DNA from: Phlyctochytrium arcticum
Lineage: Eukaryota > Chytridiomycota > Chytridiomycetes > Chytridiales > Chytridiaceae
Length of the DNA: 64,000 nucleotides
Direction of reading: 5' to 3'
Assembly: GCA_025602905.1 (NCBI GenBank)
Contig: JAHLKI010000017.1
Span: 620,001 to 684,000, forward strand
Under the pieces are notes generated by a model. That model worked only from the letters and a program-made list of their open reading frames with translations. It had not been told where the DNA came from and ran no database searches. The stretch's first letter is position 1, and each line of letters opens with the position of its first letter. Positions 21,699-32,881 of the stretch are shown in pieces. A program made the position numbers and the translations under genes.

Positions 21699-24285
21699 AT
21701 GGCCATAGATGGTATGTTGTCCGCAATGTCACTTATTGCTGGTTCTTACAAGTGCTTTTCTTGCAGACGAAGTGGAGGCAGAAGTCTCCCTCTCTACTGA
21801 GCAGACAAATGCCTTGCGAGCCAAGCTGGGACTCAAGCCATTGACTGTCGGTAATAAGACCAGCCAGGAGGAAGACGCCGAAAGAAACTATTCAAAGCAT
21901 AAGGCCGAGGAGAACAAAAAATCACAGCGTCGAGCGCTGGTAGAGCGCATCGCCAAGGAGAAAGAGCTTGCTATCCGGAATAAAAAGCTCGAGGGATCCA
22001 CCTTGGGAGATGCATCAGAAGACGTCGATGACCCGCTGATTTGGATCAAGAAGCAGAAGGAACGAGAAGCAAAGCAAAAGGCAAAGGAGAGGACAAGGCA
22101 GGCAGAACTTGCACGCAAAAAGGCAGAGGAATTGGCAGAGTTGGACCAATCCGCAACTGAGGTGTACGGAAAAGCAGATCTGAAAGGGTTGCGAGTGGAC
22201 CATTCTTTGCAAGATGTGGCCTCGATAGGGGAGACGATTTTGACGCTAAAGGACTCAATGATTACCGAAGACGACGAGGAGGGCGACGTTTTGATGAATG
22301 TGAACCTAGCGGATAACGAGAAAAGTCGCAAAAACGTGGATAACAAGAAAAAGCGGCCAGGCTACAATGCTTATGACGACCAGGGCCTTGGCGAAAAGAA
22401 GAATTTGCTGTCTCAATACGATGATGAGGCAGTCCAAGAGAGCTTTACTATCGATGAAAACGGCACAGTCGATTTGGAGCAACGTCGCCAAGAAGTTTCG
22501 GAAAAACTGAGAGAGGGTGCCATCTCCCTGGCATATGAAAAAACGCAAGAAATAAAAGACTACTATACAAAAGACGAAATTGTTGCCTTCAAAAAACCCA
22601 GGAAAAAAAAGAAGTCAAGAAAGGAGAAGAGCATGGATGGAATTGGCGAGACCGAGGATATTGCTGATGCATCATCGAAAAGGTCCCGGAGGCGTCGACC
22701 GATTGACGATGAGGAGGAGGGTGCTATGGACACTGATCCTTCTCCAAACACGTCAGTCTCAATGGCGAAAACAATGCGAGTGGATTATGAACTTAGCAAC
22801 AAGAAATCTGATGTTAGCGACATAAACTTTGTAGACGATGATGATTTACAAAGCGCCTTGGCTCGCGCGAGACAATGGAAAGTTAAACAAAGCGCCTCGG
22901 AAGAGTTGGAGCGATTAGCCAAAGGTGAGTCCAATCCGAAAGTTTACGTGATCGGCCAGGAGTTGTAATCAAGATGATGTAGCTGCTATGGAAATACAAG
23001 ATGATGAATCAGTGCCGGAAGGGTCGGCCGTCCTGTCGGCCACATCCGAGTTTGTGCGAACACTTGCTTCCGCCCCTGTCGTCAAAACTCCGGAAGTGAA
23101 GCAGAAGCGACCCGCGTTGCCTGTCGATGACACCGAAGATGAACCTGCGAAGGACGATATGGATATTGATGTGGAAGTTAGCATGGACAATGAGGAGGAA
23201 GAGAAAGGCGGTTGGGCTGAAGAAAACGTGAAAAAGTCTGGCTCAGAATCGTTATCGTCAATGCCGTTAGTCAAAACTGAGTCAGGGGACATGGACGTGG
23301 TATGTCAGCTTAAGGAAAGGTGTTGTTTTTTGGCAATAGCTTAACATTCTTCTCCCTCATCAGCCTGCACCAATAGAAGACGAACCCCTAGTCGGTGCCG
23401 GTCTTGCCGCGACGGTAGCATTACTCAATCAGAAAGGATTTGTGGCAAGAGCGACGCCAGAAGACTTGGAGCGCGATCGGCGGCAGACGGAAAAACGACT
23501 ATGGCTGGCGGAGCAACGGCGTCGCGACGCGTTGAAGGAAATGGAGAAAGAACGTGAGAAGGCTCTCAAAAAAGAAAGAAACAAAGCTGCCGCTGCCAAG
23601 GGGAAGGGTGGGGGAGGAGGACATGATGATCGTGATCGGGACTGGTACCGCGAAGAGCAAGAAGCGCGGTATGCCGAGCGAGAGCGTCTACGCGAGGTTG
23701 AAGAGCGTTATAAGAGCTACATACCAGAAGTGAAAATCGCATATCATGATGACCACGGTCGTGAACTAAGTACTAAGGAAGCTTTCCGACAACTCAGTCA
23801 TAAATTTCATGGAAAATCCTCTGGCAAAATGAAGACTGAAAAGAGATTGAAAAAGCTGGAAGATGACCTCAAGATGGAAAGAATGACCAGTAATGATACC
23901 CCACTAGGAACGGCACATGCATTTTCGGAGCGCACCAAGGCTGCTGGTGCGGCGCATCTGGTTCTAGGGGTTGGCAACCGATCGTAAGTGACACATACCA
24001 TACCTAGGTTTTTCATGAACGTTAATATCTAAATCATGGGTGTCCTGTAGGATCCTACCACCAGAGGTATCGCTGTCGGAGACCAAGCCGATTGCAAAGG
24101 CTCCCCGTACACAACGTACCACAGTCACCACCACAACCGTGATCGACACAGATCGAAATGTGAATACGTACAATCGCGAGAAGGTAGCTTTCGGATTAGC
24201 GATGGGCCAAGCAGCAAGCACGGGTAAAAGAAAGCAATCAAGTCCTGATGATAATGCATCCAAGCGGATGAAGCAAAAAGAGTAG
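21699..24285 (+). CDS. snu66: U4/U6.U5 tri-snRNP component Snu66/SART1, 783 aa, 5 exons
   Basis: Exons 21699-21711, 21767-22924, 22974-23299, 23364-23983 and 24051-24285 join to 783 codons plus stop. The first coding exon is only 13 nt (MAID). The N-terminal SART1 signature EVSLSTEQTNALRAKLGLKP follows, then long Lys/Glu/Arg-rich coiled coil. The C-terminal family signature AFRQLSHKFHGKSSGKMKTE, RMTSNDTPLGT and the final basic tail are present. Snu66 is a structural part of the tri-snRNP needed for spliceosome assembly, and acts in the nucleus. The stop lies 35 bp from the stop of the convergent NEPRO-like gene, so 3' ends must overlap. Confidence 0.93.
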
Positions 24286-24320
24286 GATAATATTAGAATT
24301 TTATGTAAATACTGTAGATT

Positions 24321-25606
24321 TTAGCCCAGTGCACCAAAAATGTTGTCTATTTCATTGCCAGCCGCAGATGTGCCTGGTGGTGCAGCTGATCCGCGCACTT
24401 TTATGCGCATTTTCTTTTTGTTTACTGATTTCAGAGGAGGGATTGCAATGTCTTCTTGCGGTTTCTGTTAAAATCATTTGTATCAGGTTCCGTTCGTATA
24501 TCCGTGCACTAAAAGCGACACTAGACACCGACCTTTCTTGAAACTTCTTCGGCAGATAGACTAGACCAGAAGTTGTCTGAGACCTCCGCCTGTATGTGGG
24601 GTTCCGACGGCAGTGAGTTGTCAAGCGACACAAATTCGGGATTCGAAACTATTCCGGTATCTATGATCGGAACATGCACTACTTCCTCCTCTTCGTGAAT
24701 AGGCTCTCGAGTAAGTGCCATTGGGAGGCTCTCCGGTTTGATGAGGAGCGGTATCGTTGAATCCACTTTCGCAACTAAGCTCCAAGAGCGTAGTAAGGAG
24801 TAAAGACCTTCAGCCGCGTTTTGTTGCTCTTGGACAAATATGAAGAGGCGGGACAATGCTGCCATGACAAGCATAGACAGGGGCATGAAGTATGTTTGCT
24901 TCACAAGTGCTCGGAACGCTCTGTTCGCAAGTGTGAGGAATGATATTGATAGCCAAAAAAAGAAAGACAAACTGACATGTAGGCGTCCTTTAAAGACTCT
25001 TCAAGCTGAATGACGAAACAATAGTCAGGAATAAGTGCCGCTGTGGAATTTCGAAGCGCACCTACTTTGAATAGTAAACGATGGAGAGATGCTGTTCGGA
25101 TGGTGGAATAGATGAGAAAGTTTTGTGATGGAACAAATTCCAATGGTCCTAGCCCACGCTTGTTTCTAAGAAAAACTAGTTCAGCGATCAAGCTAGCCGA
25201 GCCAAACCTGGAATATCAAACCTTTGGGGGTGCATACAATCTATGATGTCCGTCAGGAGTCCGGGTATATTCAGTTCATTCAACCGCTGCAGCGTTTTTC
25301 GAGTCTTTTACCAAATTCAGATACATAAAGTATACTGCATAGGAGGAGGAAGGCACTCACCTCCTGCCACCTTCGAAAGTGTAGCGATGTGCGGTGTTGA
25401 TTATGATTTTTGTATCTCAAACGGTCCATCGCTTTAACGTCGAGCCAGAACTCACGACGGACGAAAATTCGCCTGGCCGCCATGAGCTTCTTTAGACAGT
25501 CTTCTGCAGCGGGACCCGCTGGACCACAATGCGCCTCCAATCGTGGAAATGCATTACAAGGGGGGATGTCATGACATTTCGAGTTCAACAGTTCTTTGAA
25601 GTCCAT
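24321..25606 (-). CDS. NEPRO/Rmp1-like nucleolar protein (RNase MRP-associated family), multi-exon
   Basis: Exon 1 is 25606-25361 (MDFKELLNSKCHDIPPCNAF...). Exon 2 is 25304-25222 (TRKTLQRLNELNIPGLL). Then come exons carrying NKRGLGPLEFVPSQNFLIYS, a short LEESLKDAY exon, a large exon with IAFRALVKQTYFMPLSMLVM and LSRLFIFVQEQ, and a last exon ending in NEIDNIFGALG. The last exon starts near 24471 after TTTTAACAG. The pattern of a helical N-terminal domain with YxMPLSxxxxAxLSR and a short acidic IDxIF tail resembles NEPRO and yeast/fission-yeast Rmp1, subunits or partners of the nucleolar ribonuclease MRP. That assignment is by motif impression only. It is divergent from sen1 with only 65 bp between start codons, so promoters must overlap. 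Confidence 0.55.
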
Positions 25607-25671
25607 ACCGGAGGTTTTTGCATTTCGGTAGGCAAAAATTCTTGGTGCTCAATGCTCGATGACAAAATTTC

Positions 25672-28600
25672 ATGATGCCAGATTTGGGTATAGTGGTCCG
25701 AACTCTCAGGAAGCTCCGACAAAGTTCAAAACTGTCCCATTTATTCAAGGACGACGGTGGGAAGTTGGAAGATCTTGTTTACAAGACGTTATTCCAACGT
25801 GCCATTCCTTTTGCAAGAACATGGAGTGGTGACGTCTCAATCCACACAGAAGAAGACGCCGCCTCACGAGCATCTTTCATATTTCCCAGATATGAGTTTA
25901 GAAACAGCGAAGAATGGACTTCTTGCTGTACACTCCAAGCATGGTTGAGACTGTCTTATTGTACCCGCACGCATTCCATTCACTGATGCCTTAATTAGTT
26001 GCCAACCCCGAAAATGAACTTTTGCGCACACAGTTTTACCATGAAGCTTGCAAATACTTTCTTGAAGAATCGTCCCCAGACGAACATGTATTGTGCGCTA
26101 ATGCCGAAATCGCGACAGACTTGCTTGGCCTGTTTTCCTTAGATAATGTTGCGGTGAGGAAGGAGACTAGCGTTCAGCAACAGCCAATGTCTCATTCAAA
26201 ACATAGGGAACACAAGTCGGAGACATCCAATCATTGATAAACGACTATCTCTCGGCATGTCTAACATGCGTTGATACGTATCACGATGCAAAAGCAAGAT
26301 TCAAGCGCCGCTATGAAGCCCTGTATGGCGAGGAACTTATGGATGGTTTCCTTACCCGGCTCTGGAATTGGGATGCTAAAAGGCAAATTGACGCAGCGCA
26401 GTCGTTCGTTTCCAGGTTAGAGGCCTCAAGGGATGGTGCCAATCGCGAATGGAAAGCTACGCGCAAAGGTGCTACAATCCTGATGTATGAAATATTGACC
26501 TATCCCGAAACGCTGAAGGATCTATCACTGGACCTTTTGTTTATACACCTTTTTCATGAGATCCACGGGACTTCGAAAAGTTCGGCTTTAGAGTTGCGTG
26601 GAGAGTCAGTCATGCCAGGAAGTCTTATTCTTGCCATTCACGAAGACAACAAAGTCCGGAAATGGGCGCGAAAGGCGATCGACGCTTCTCCCGCTCGCAT
26701 ATCACCGGAACAGCTTCTTCCAATAACTTCAATATCGAAAATTCTGAGCGATGTTCTGGCACTATTATCTGGGAACCTGTTGAAGGAAGATTCATACCGG
26801 TATACACATGACCAGTCAGAACTCTGGAAAGGAATCTCTGTCATTCTGAGCGCAATGGATGCAGTAGCTATCGGGGAGCCCCTACTACAGCTCGAGAAGG
26901 CATCTGCTGTGTCTCTGAATGCATTAGTAGTCCGGCAAATCATGCAGAGTCCCGAAAATATATGGGATTACCTTGCGCCTTTCATCCCTCTGGCGAATCA
27001 CCGGTCAGACGTGCTCACAGTCGCCACAATGGAAGAAGGATCGCTTGGCTTCTGTAAGGCCATCCTCAACAATTCGACCTTTCGCTCATGCATGGAGAAT
27101 GACATCGATGTGCAATCACATCCTATGTGTTGCAAATGGATAGTTCCATTTCTTTCGCGATCGGGAAATGCATCTGCGGCTCAAGAAATCCTTACAAACT
27201 CACGAACATGGTGTCCGACGGCACGGGGCGCTTTAGACATTCTTTTGCTTGGAGCATTGCGCAAGCAAGACATTGAGGCCTTCAAATTTTCTCCTACACT
27301 CTCTTGCAAAGTGGCACTCCATCTGATGGAACGTTTTGACGCAACATCGGATACTGCGCCAGACGTTTTAAGTAACGTTTTACCGATTTTGCAGAAAGAC
27401 GGTGATATTCTCAGCCAAATCAACCTTGCCTGTAAACTTTTGGAGTATTTCTCGCAAGTGCAGATTGAATTAATGACAATTGGGGCTTTGGACTTGAATG
27501 CTTGGTTTGAATCTTTCGCGCTTCCAGCTTGTTTGTTGGCTGCGGGCATCCGTTGGGCCAAGCTTGTATCCGGTGCAAGTGTCGCTATTAGTGATATGAT
27601 CATGAAAACCATGCGCACGATCGAGTTATGTCTGGACATTTTTGACAATCAAATGCGGACCGAGGATGTTCAAACTCAGCAGTTTATGGTTACATTCGGA
27701 AACCTCGCAAAATGGATGATATCACTCCATCCTGACATTTCCCGAAAATCATTCCGTCTTCTATATGAAATGCTGCGAGTCTCATGGCGTGTAGGAATCA
27801 AGGTCGATAAGATTGTTCTTGACCGCCTGACTCGCTTGGCAAATGGAAGTATCAAGTCTCAATTGAGTACTCTAAAAAAGACACTGATGCTGACGTGGAT
27901 ATCTCAAAACGAAGATGTAGCTGAAGGAGCCGATATTCCCATGCGACCGAGCGAATCACTATTTTCTGAATCACAAGGCTCGGTTATTGATCTAAGTGAG
28001 GCAGAGTACATTGCTCCAACGATCAAGCCGGCCGTGGGAAACCACCTACCCAAACCACAGGTTATTGACCTCAGTGCGGATGAGGTATCTCCATCAAAGT
28101 ATCCTTCTGCGACCATTGTGAAAGAAGAGAAGCCAAGCTCTTATACAACTCATGATGAGACTAGCTTTCGGCCAACGCCAAAAATGAGTTCATCTGATGC
28201 AAATTTAAGAGCTGGATATTCAACTGGTCCTGGAGGATCCAAAATCACAAGTACCAACCGAAGTGTGCAAAAGAGCAAAGAGAGTGAGCGGGGCGCCATG
28301 AAGAAGTTTCTAGACACTACTCCTACGAAAAGCGTTTGGGAGGAGCTTGCTGCTGATGCTTTAAAATTTCCGGAGAAACGCCCAGAACCCAAAAGTGCGG
28401 CCTTTTCGTTGAGTCGCCCATCCAAGCTTGTCCCCAAGATACCCAAAACCGACAAACCAGTTGGGTCAAAAATGCAACAGTTACGTATGCAGATGGCGGA
28501 GGAGTTGCGGCTTAAGGATAAAAATCCGGCTCGACCGTTTGTACCGAGCGTTCCGGGAGGACCTGCCCGATCTGCTTTACCTGAAGTGACGATCAAACCT

Positions 28601-31600
28601 CATGAACTGGAGAGCGAGGCAAGTTCCTTTTCTGCCTTCGAAAAGCCGAAAGGCGTGCAGCTCCTGGACGCCCCCACCACTGGATTGGGTGGTCCAAGGC
28701 GCGCAGGAATTCCTATACAAGTCCCCCGAGCCAATGCTACGTCGAAGCCGTTGCGAGATATATCTGATCTTTACAACTACGTTCTCTCCTGGACCATAGA
28801 CATGGATGGTGACATGCCGATACCCTCCAAGCTCAAATGTCAATCTATACCCAGTGACTTTCACAGCCCGGAGCAATATGCCGCCGTTTTTGAACCTTTA
28901 CTCCTCCTGGAGTGTTGGGAGCAATTGCAAAAAGGCAAGGAAGAATTGTCTGACCAACAGCCTCTTCGTGCCGCCTTAGAAAATGTGCAGATGGTCGATA
29001 ATTTTCATGATCTGACGATCAAGCTCGGCGCACAAGATGTCCGACTTTCGGGATTCTCAGAGCATGATGTTTTGAATATAGAGCAAGCCTCCTCCAGGCC
29101 GTCAGACAAGCCGAAGGCATCTTTTCTAGGGAAAGTTCAGTCGGTCAGTTTCCGTGGAGATGTTGCTATCATGACTCTCCGTGCGCATATTGCGGCGCGA
29201 CCCAAGTTGATGCCGTTTATACTCTTGGGCTCCAACTGGACGTTGACCCGAGTCTTTTCTCTTACTACCAATTATCGCGAGTACCACAGTATAATATCGC
29301 TGGCGTCTTTGCAGCTCACGAATGAGATTTTGCAGAAGGTGCGCCTGCGGAAGGTGGAACCTCGACGTTCGGAGCTTGTGGAAATACAGCGGAATTACGG
29401 TCTCAATGAACCACAAGCAGCTGCGATATCGGCCTCACTGAACTGTTCTCAAGGCTTCACTCTTATACAGGGCCCACCTGGAACCGGAAAAACCAAAACC
29501 ATTATGGGACTTATCAGCGCATACCTGAGCGTGAAGCACGGAAGTGCCATCAAAGTGCCGGGACAGATGGTCGCTCCAGCCAGTAAAATCAATAAGAATC
29601 GAATTTTATGTTGTGCGCCGAGTAACGCGGCCATTGACGAAATCGCTCGAAGGCTGAAAGAAGGCATCAGTGACGGTAGGGGGGGTCGTTTCGTGCCCAA
29701 AATGGTTCGCATTGGTACATCAGATGCCATTCACGCTGGTGTTCGGGACATTACTCTCGACGCAATTGTCGACCAGATGCTTGGCGAAAGCAGGGAGTAT
29801 CAGAAATATCTTGAAGAAGGCGGAAACAGTGAGGTTCAAAGCGATGAGATGCGAGCTGAGATGGCATTGTTGAAGGAGGAGAAGGAGACGCTCCGCGCAC
29901 AAGAAGCTGACGAAAACATTGATGCTGCACAAGCTCGGGAATTTGGTGAAAAGATATCTGCAGTTTCAAAGAAACTGTCGCAACTTCATGAAAAGCTCGT
30001 TCAGGAGAAGCAAGCGCGGACTCAGTCAGGTGCAGCAAAAGATCGTTACCGTAAAGCGGTGCGAATAGAAATCTTGGCCAAGGCGGATGTCATCCTCTGT
30101 ACGCTATCTGGCGCTGCCCATGATGTCCTTGGAGACAGTGGCACTGTATCTTTCCCAACCGTCATCGTCGATGAGGCCTGCCAGTCAGTGGAATTGAGTA
30201 CCCTCATCCCTCTGCGGCACGGAGCCAAGCGCGTAGTGCTTGTGGGCGATCCGAGTCAACTGCCGCCTACAGTGGTTTCACAGACAGCTCAATCTTTCAA
30301 ATATGAACAGTCCTTATTTCAGCGCATGATGCAGAACAACAGTGACGCTGTGCACCTTCTAAGCATTCAATATCGTATGCATCCCGAAATATCTCAGTTT
30401 CCAAGCGAATGTTTTTACCAGGGAAAAGTCCAAGATGCACCTCGGATGGCAGAAATTTGCAAGGCACCCTGGCACTCGGACAAAATGTTTCCCGTATACC
30501 AGCTTTATGATGCTCATGAGGGGCGCGAGCAAGGGGGAAGGGGTCATTCATATTTCAACCAGGACGAGGCCCGTTTGTGCGCTCAGCTGGTAGAGACACT
30601 TTGCGCGCGCTTCGGAGGATACAGTTTCGCCGGGAAGATTGGTGTTATTACCTTCTACAAGTTGCAAGTTCGAAAGATCAAAGACGAGTTCATCAGAAGA
30701 TGGTCGAGGGACATTCTGAAGTACATTGACATCAACACGGTATGACTAAGAGCTCCTCTATCTCGGGAGAACCACATACTTAAAGCCATTTTTACCAGGT
30801 GGACGGCTTTCAAGGTCAGGAGAAGGAAGTTGTGATATTGTCATGTGTTCGAGCAAATCAAGGTACTCCCACCTGTGCCTTTTAGCTACTCAACTGTTGT
30901 CGCTTACTTCTTATGAAATAGACGGAGGGGTTGGGTTTATTGGAGATGTTCGCCGAATGGTAAGCTCTTACCCATACAAAGTTATGCACTCATGTCTCAA
31001 ACTTTTTTAAAGAATGTAGCATTGACCCGATCGAAGCATACGTTACTGTTGGTAGGGAACGCGCGTGTTCTCCGGCAAAATCGAACATGGCGTAGTTTAG
31101 TGGAAAACGCTGAAGGAAGAGGCCTGATTCGCTCAGTGAGTTTCTGTATGTTGTCACTTTTGCTACTCCTACTGACATGCGAAGTAGCCATATCAGTTGG
31201 ATTTTGCTCAAAGCGGGGGACGAGCGCCAGCAAATCTGTTTGGAACCGCAGTGGAACCTCCAAATGGCTCCGATGCAATGCGATTCGCTACCCAGCGACA
31301 GGAAAACATCAGAAACCAACGGTCGACAAGCGCTGGAGATGGTAAAAGAGACCCGTCACGATCCAATGCCGGTCCAAGATCAGATTCGGGGGCGGCGAGT
31401 GCATCATCTTATCATTCACGACCACCGAATTCAAACGAGTCAAACCCGCGACGACCAGACAAGGACGGGCGGCGACCTCGTACCGATGATGACGATTTTT
31501 CAAAGGTTATTGTTGATGTCGCATCTATACTGGAAAATATACTAACCGCGAGGATGAATTATAGCGTCGAAGAGACAATGATTCCGACCTCCGGAGGGAT

Positions 31601-31642
31601 GATTATCGAGATAGAAAGCGGATAAGGAGTAGCGACCGATAA
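25672..31642 (+). CDS. sen1: Sen1/senataxin superfamily-1 RNA-DNA helicase, 1836 aa, 9 exons
   Basis: Exons 25672-25828, 25890-25943, 25999-26153, 26207-30739, 30799-30862, 30922-30959, 31013-31135, 31197-31505 and 31565-31642 join to 1836 codons plus TAA. The N-terminal half is the helical Sen1 domain. A disordered linker near residues 700-900 holds two VIDLS motifs (about 715 and 741). Helicase motifs follow in order: Q motif/LNEPQAAAI, Walker A GPPGTGKT (about 1211), CAPSNAAIDE, Walker B VDEACQS (about 1443), VGDPSQLPPTV, QYRMHPEIS, VDGFQGQEKEVV and NVALTRSKHTLLLVGN. The C-terminus is Arg/Asp/Ser-rich. Sen1 unwinds R-loops and terminates Pol II transcription in the nucleus. The two ATGs at 25672/25675 are the first in frame; an extra upstream exon is possible. 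Confidence 0.95.
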
Positions 31643-31812
31643 TTGCACGAATTTCCGTCCAAGTTATGGGACACGAAGTCATTTATTTATTCTGATACCT
31701 GATCAACTTGTATTTATACGAATCACTAAGCTATGAAAATTGGACTGAGGCTATTTACAAGGTGAAGGATGGCTATGTTGTGCATATGTACGAATAAAAG
31801 GGAAATTGTTCA

Positions 31813-32457
31813 TCAAAGATTAGGCGAAACGAGCTGGTCCAGAGCAGCGCGGGTGGGCTCCGAGGTTTGCTTGATAAGTTTGGACATGTCTCTGAACTTG
31901 TCGTGTGACGAATCACGTAAAAGCTGGAAAAGTATGGCTTCGGAGCTGGATATGACTGCACCCGCTTCACGAAGTCGAGCCAACGCGAGCTTGACCTCTC
32001 CGCGATTACAAGACGAGACGCCGTCCGCTACTACGTAAACACTGACATTGTTGTCCAACAGATCCAACGCAGTTTGCATCACGCAAACATGCGATTCAAT
32101 ACCAAAGAGTACAGCAGAAGGATTGTTGCCCAAATTCTGCTTCATGAACTGTTCAACTGCTGGTATCCACATGGAGAATTTCGTTTTTGCCTCGACAATC
32201 TTGGCGTGCGAGATATCCAGCTCGGAGACTGTTTTCCCAAGCGCCTTGGGGTTCTGCTCTGTGACAATGAGTGGTATATCCAACAGTTTGCCGCCTGCGA
32301 TCAGTTTTGACGCGGTGTTTATGACATGAGGATAGTTCCAAATCATGGGCCTGAAACGCTCTTGGATGTCGCAGAGCAGAAAGGCGGTAGATGCTGGCCG
32401 GAGCGACATGAGAGGTTGCAGAGCCCGGCCTGAAGCACGTAGAGCACCGGTAGACAT
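31813..32457 (-). CDS. Isochorismatase-like hydrolase (ISOC1/ISOC2 type), 214 aa
   Basis: Single exon with full-length cysteine-hydrolase fold. The expected triad is visible: Asp30 in FLLCDIQERF, Lys91 in AKTKFSM and Cys125 in GIESHVCVMQ. The order and spacing match the ISOC1/2 branch rather than nicotinamidase, which has extra metal-binding histidines. Residues 1-24 contain three Arg, no acidic residues and many Ala/Ser/Leu, compatible with a mitochondrial presequence. The substrate of this branch is not established. It starts divergently from the ferric reductase gene. Confidence 0.9.
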   Translation of the reverse strand: MSTGALRASGRALQPLMSLRPASTAFLLCDIQERFRPMIWNYPHVINTASKLIAGGKLLDIPLIVTEQNPKALGKTVSELDISHAKIVEAKTKFSMWIPAVEQFMKQNLGNNPSAVLFGIESHVCVMQTALDLLDNNVSVYVVADGVSSCNRGEVKLALARLREAGAVISSSEAILFQLLRDSSHDKFRDMSKLIKQTSEPTRAALDQLVSPNL

Positions 32458-32635
32458 GTTTGATGCGGATTGGAGGTGATCTTGCGCGAAGTTGCTTGCC
32501 CCTGACAGCTTCTCGGAGGGATCCCGTGAAAGTCACGTGCCGGACTCATTAGCCAATCGGCGCGACTTCCGAGTTCGACGCGCGAAGTTCCGCCGCGAAC
32601 GCGTTGGCAATCAAAGACCATCAACCGTTTGAAAG

Positions 32636-32881
32636 ATGGTCCTGCTTAAAATGAACCGACCTTCCTGGGCGATCCATTTCCAAGTCCTCTATGCAGAAAA
32701 GCTGCGTGCGCGATCAGGTTCAGCTTCGATACTATGGACCGCACTACTGCTGATGCCACTTGCCATCATCCTAGGCAATACGGGGTTGCTCCAGCCCTCA
32801 GTCGGAACGCACAAAACTCGTCAGATGCCTCAATATCTTACGACTTTTCCGTTATTTCATCAAATCCCAGGGAGCCAGTAA
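32636..32881 (+). other. 81-codon upstream ORF overlapping the reductase start, with a hydrophobic segment
   Basis: An ATG at 32636 opens a frame reading MVLLKMNRPSWAIHFQVLYA, followed by a membrane-like stretch (ILWTALLLMPLAIILG). It runs past the reductase ATG at 32734 in another phase and ends at 32881. It could be an uORF that dampens translation, or the true signal-anchor exon of the reductase if an unseen intron or an indel links the frames. I found no usable intron. Confidence 0.3.

Noticed and set aside
21888..22346. Long minus-strand ORF inside snu66
   Set aside because: Antisense of the Lys/Glu/Ala-rich coiled-coil coding sequence, with no independent evidence.
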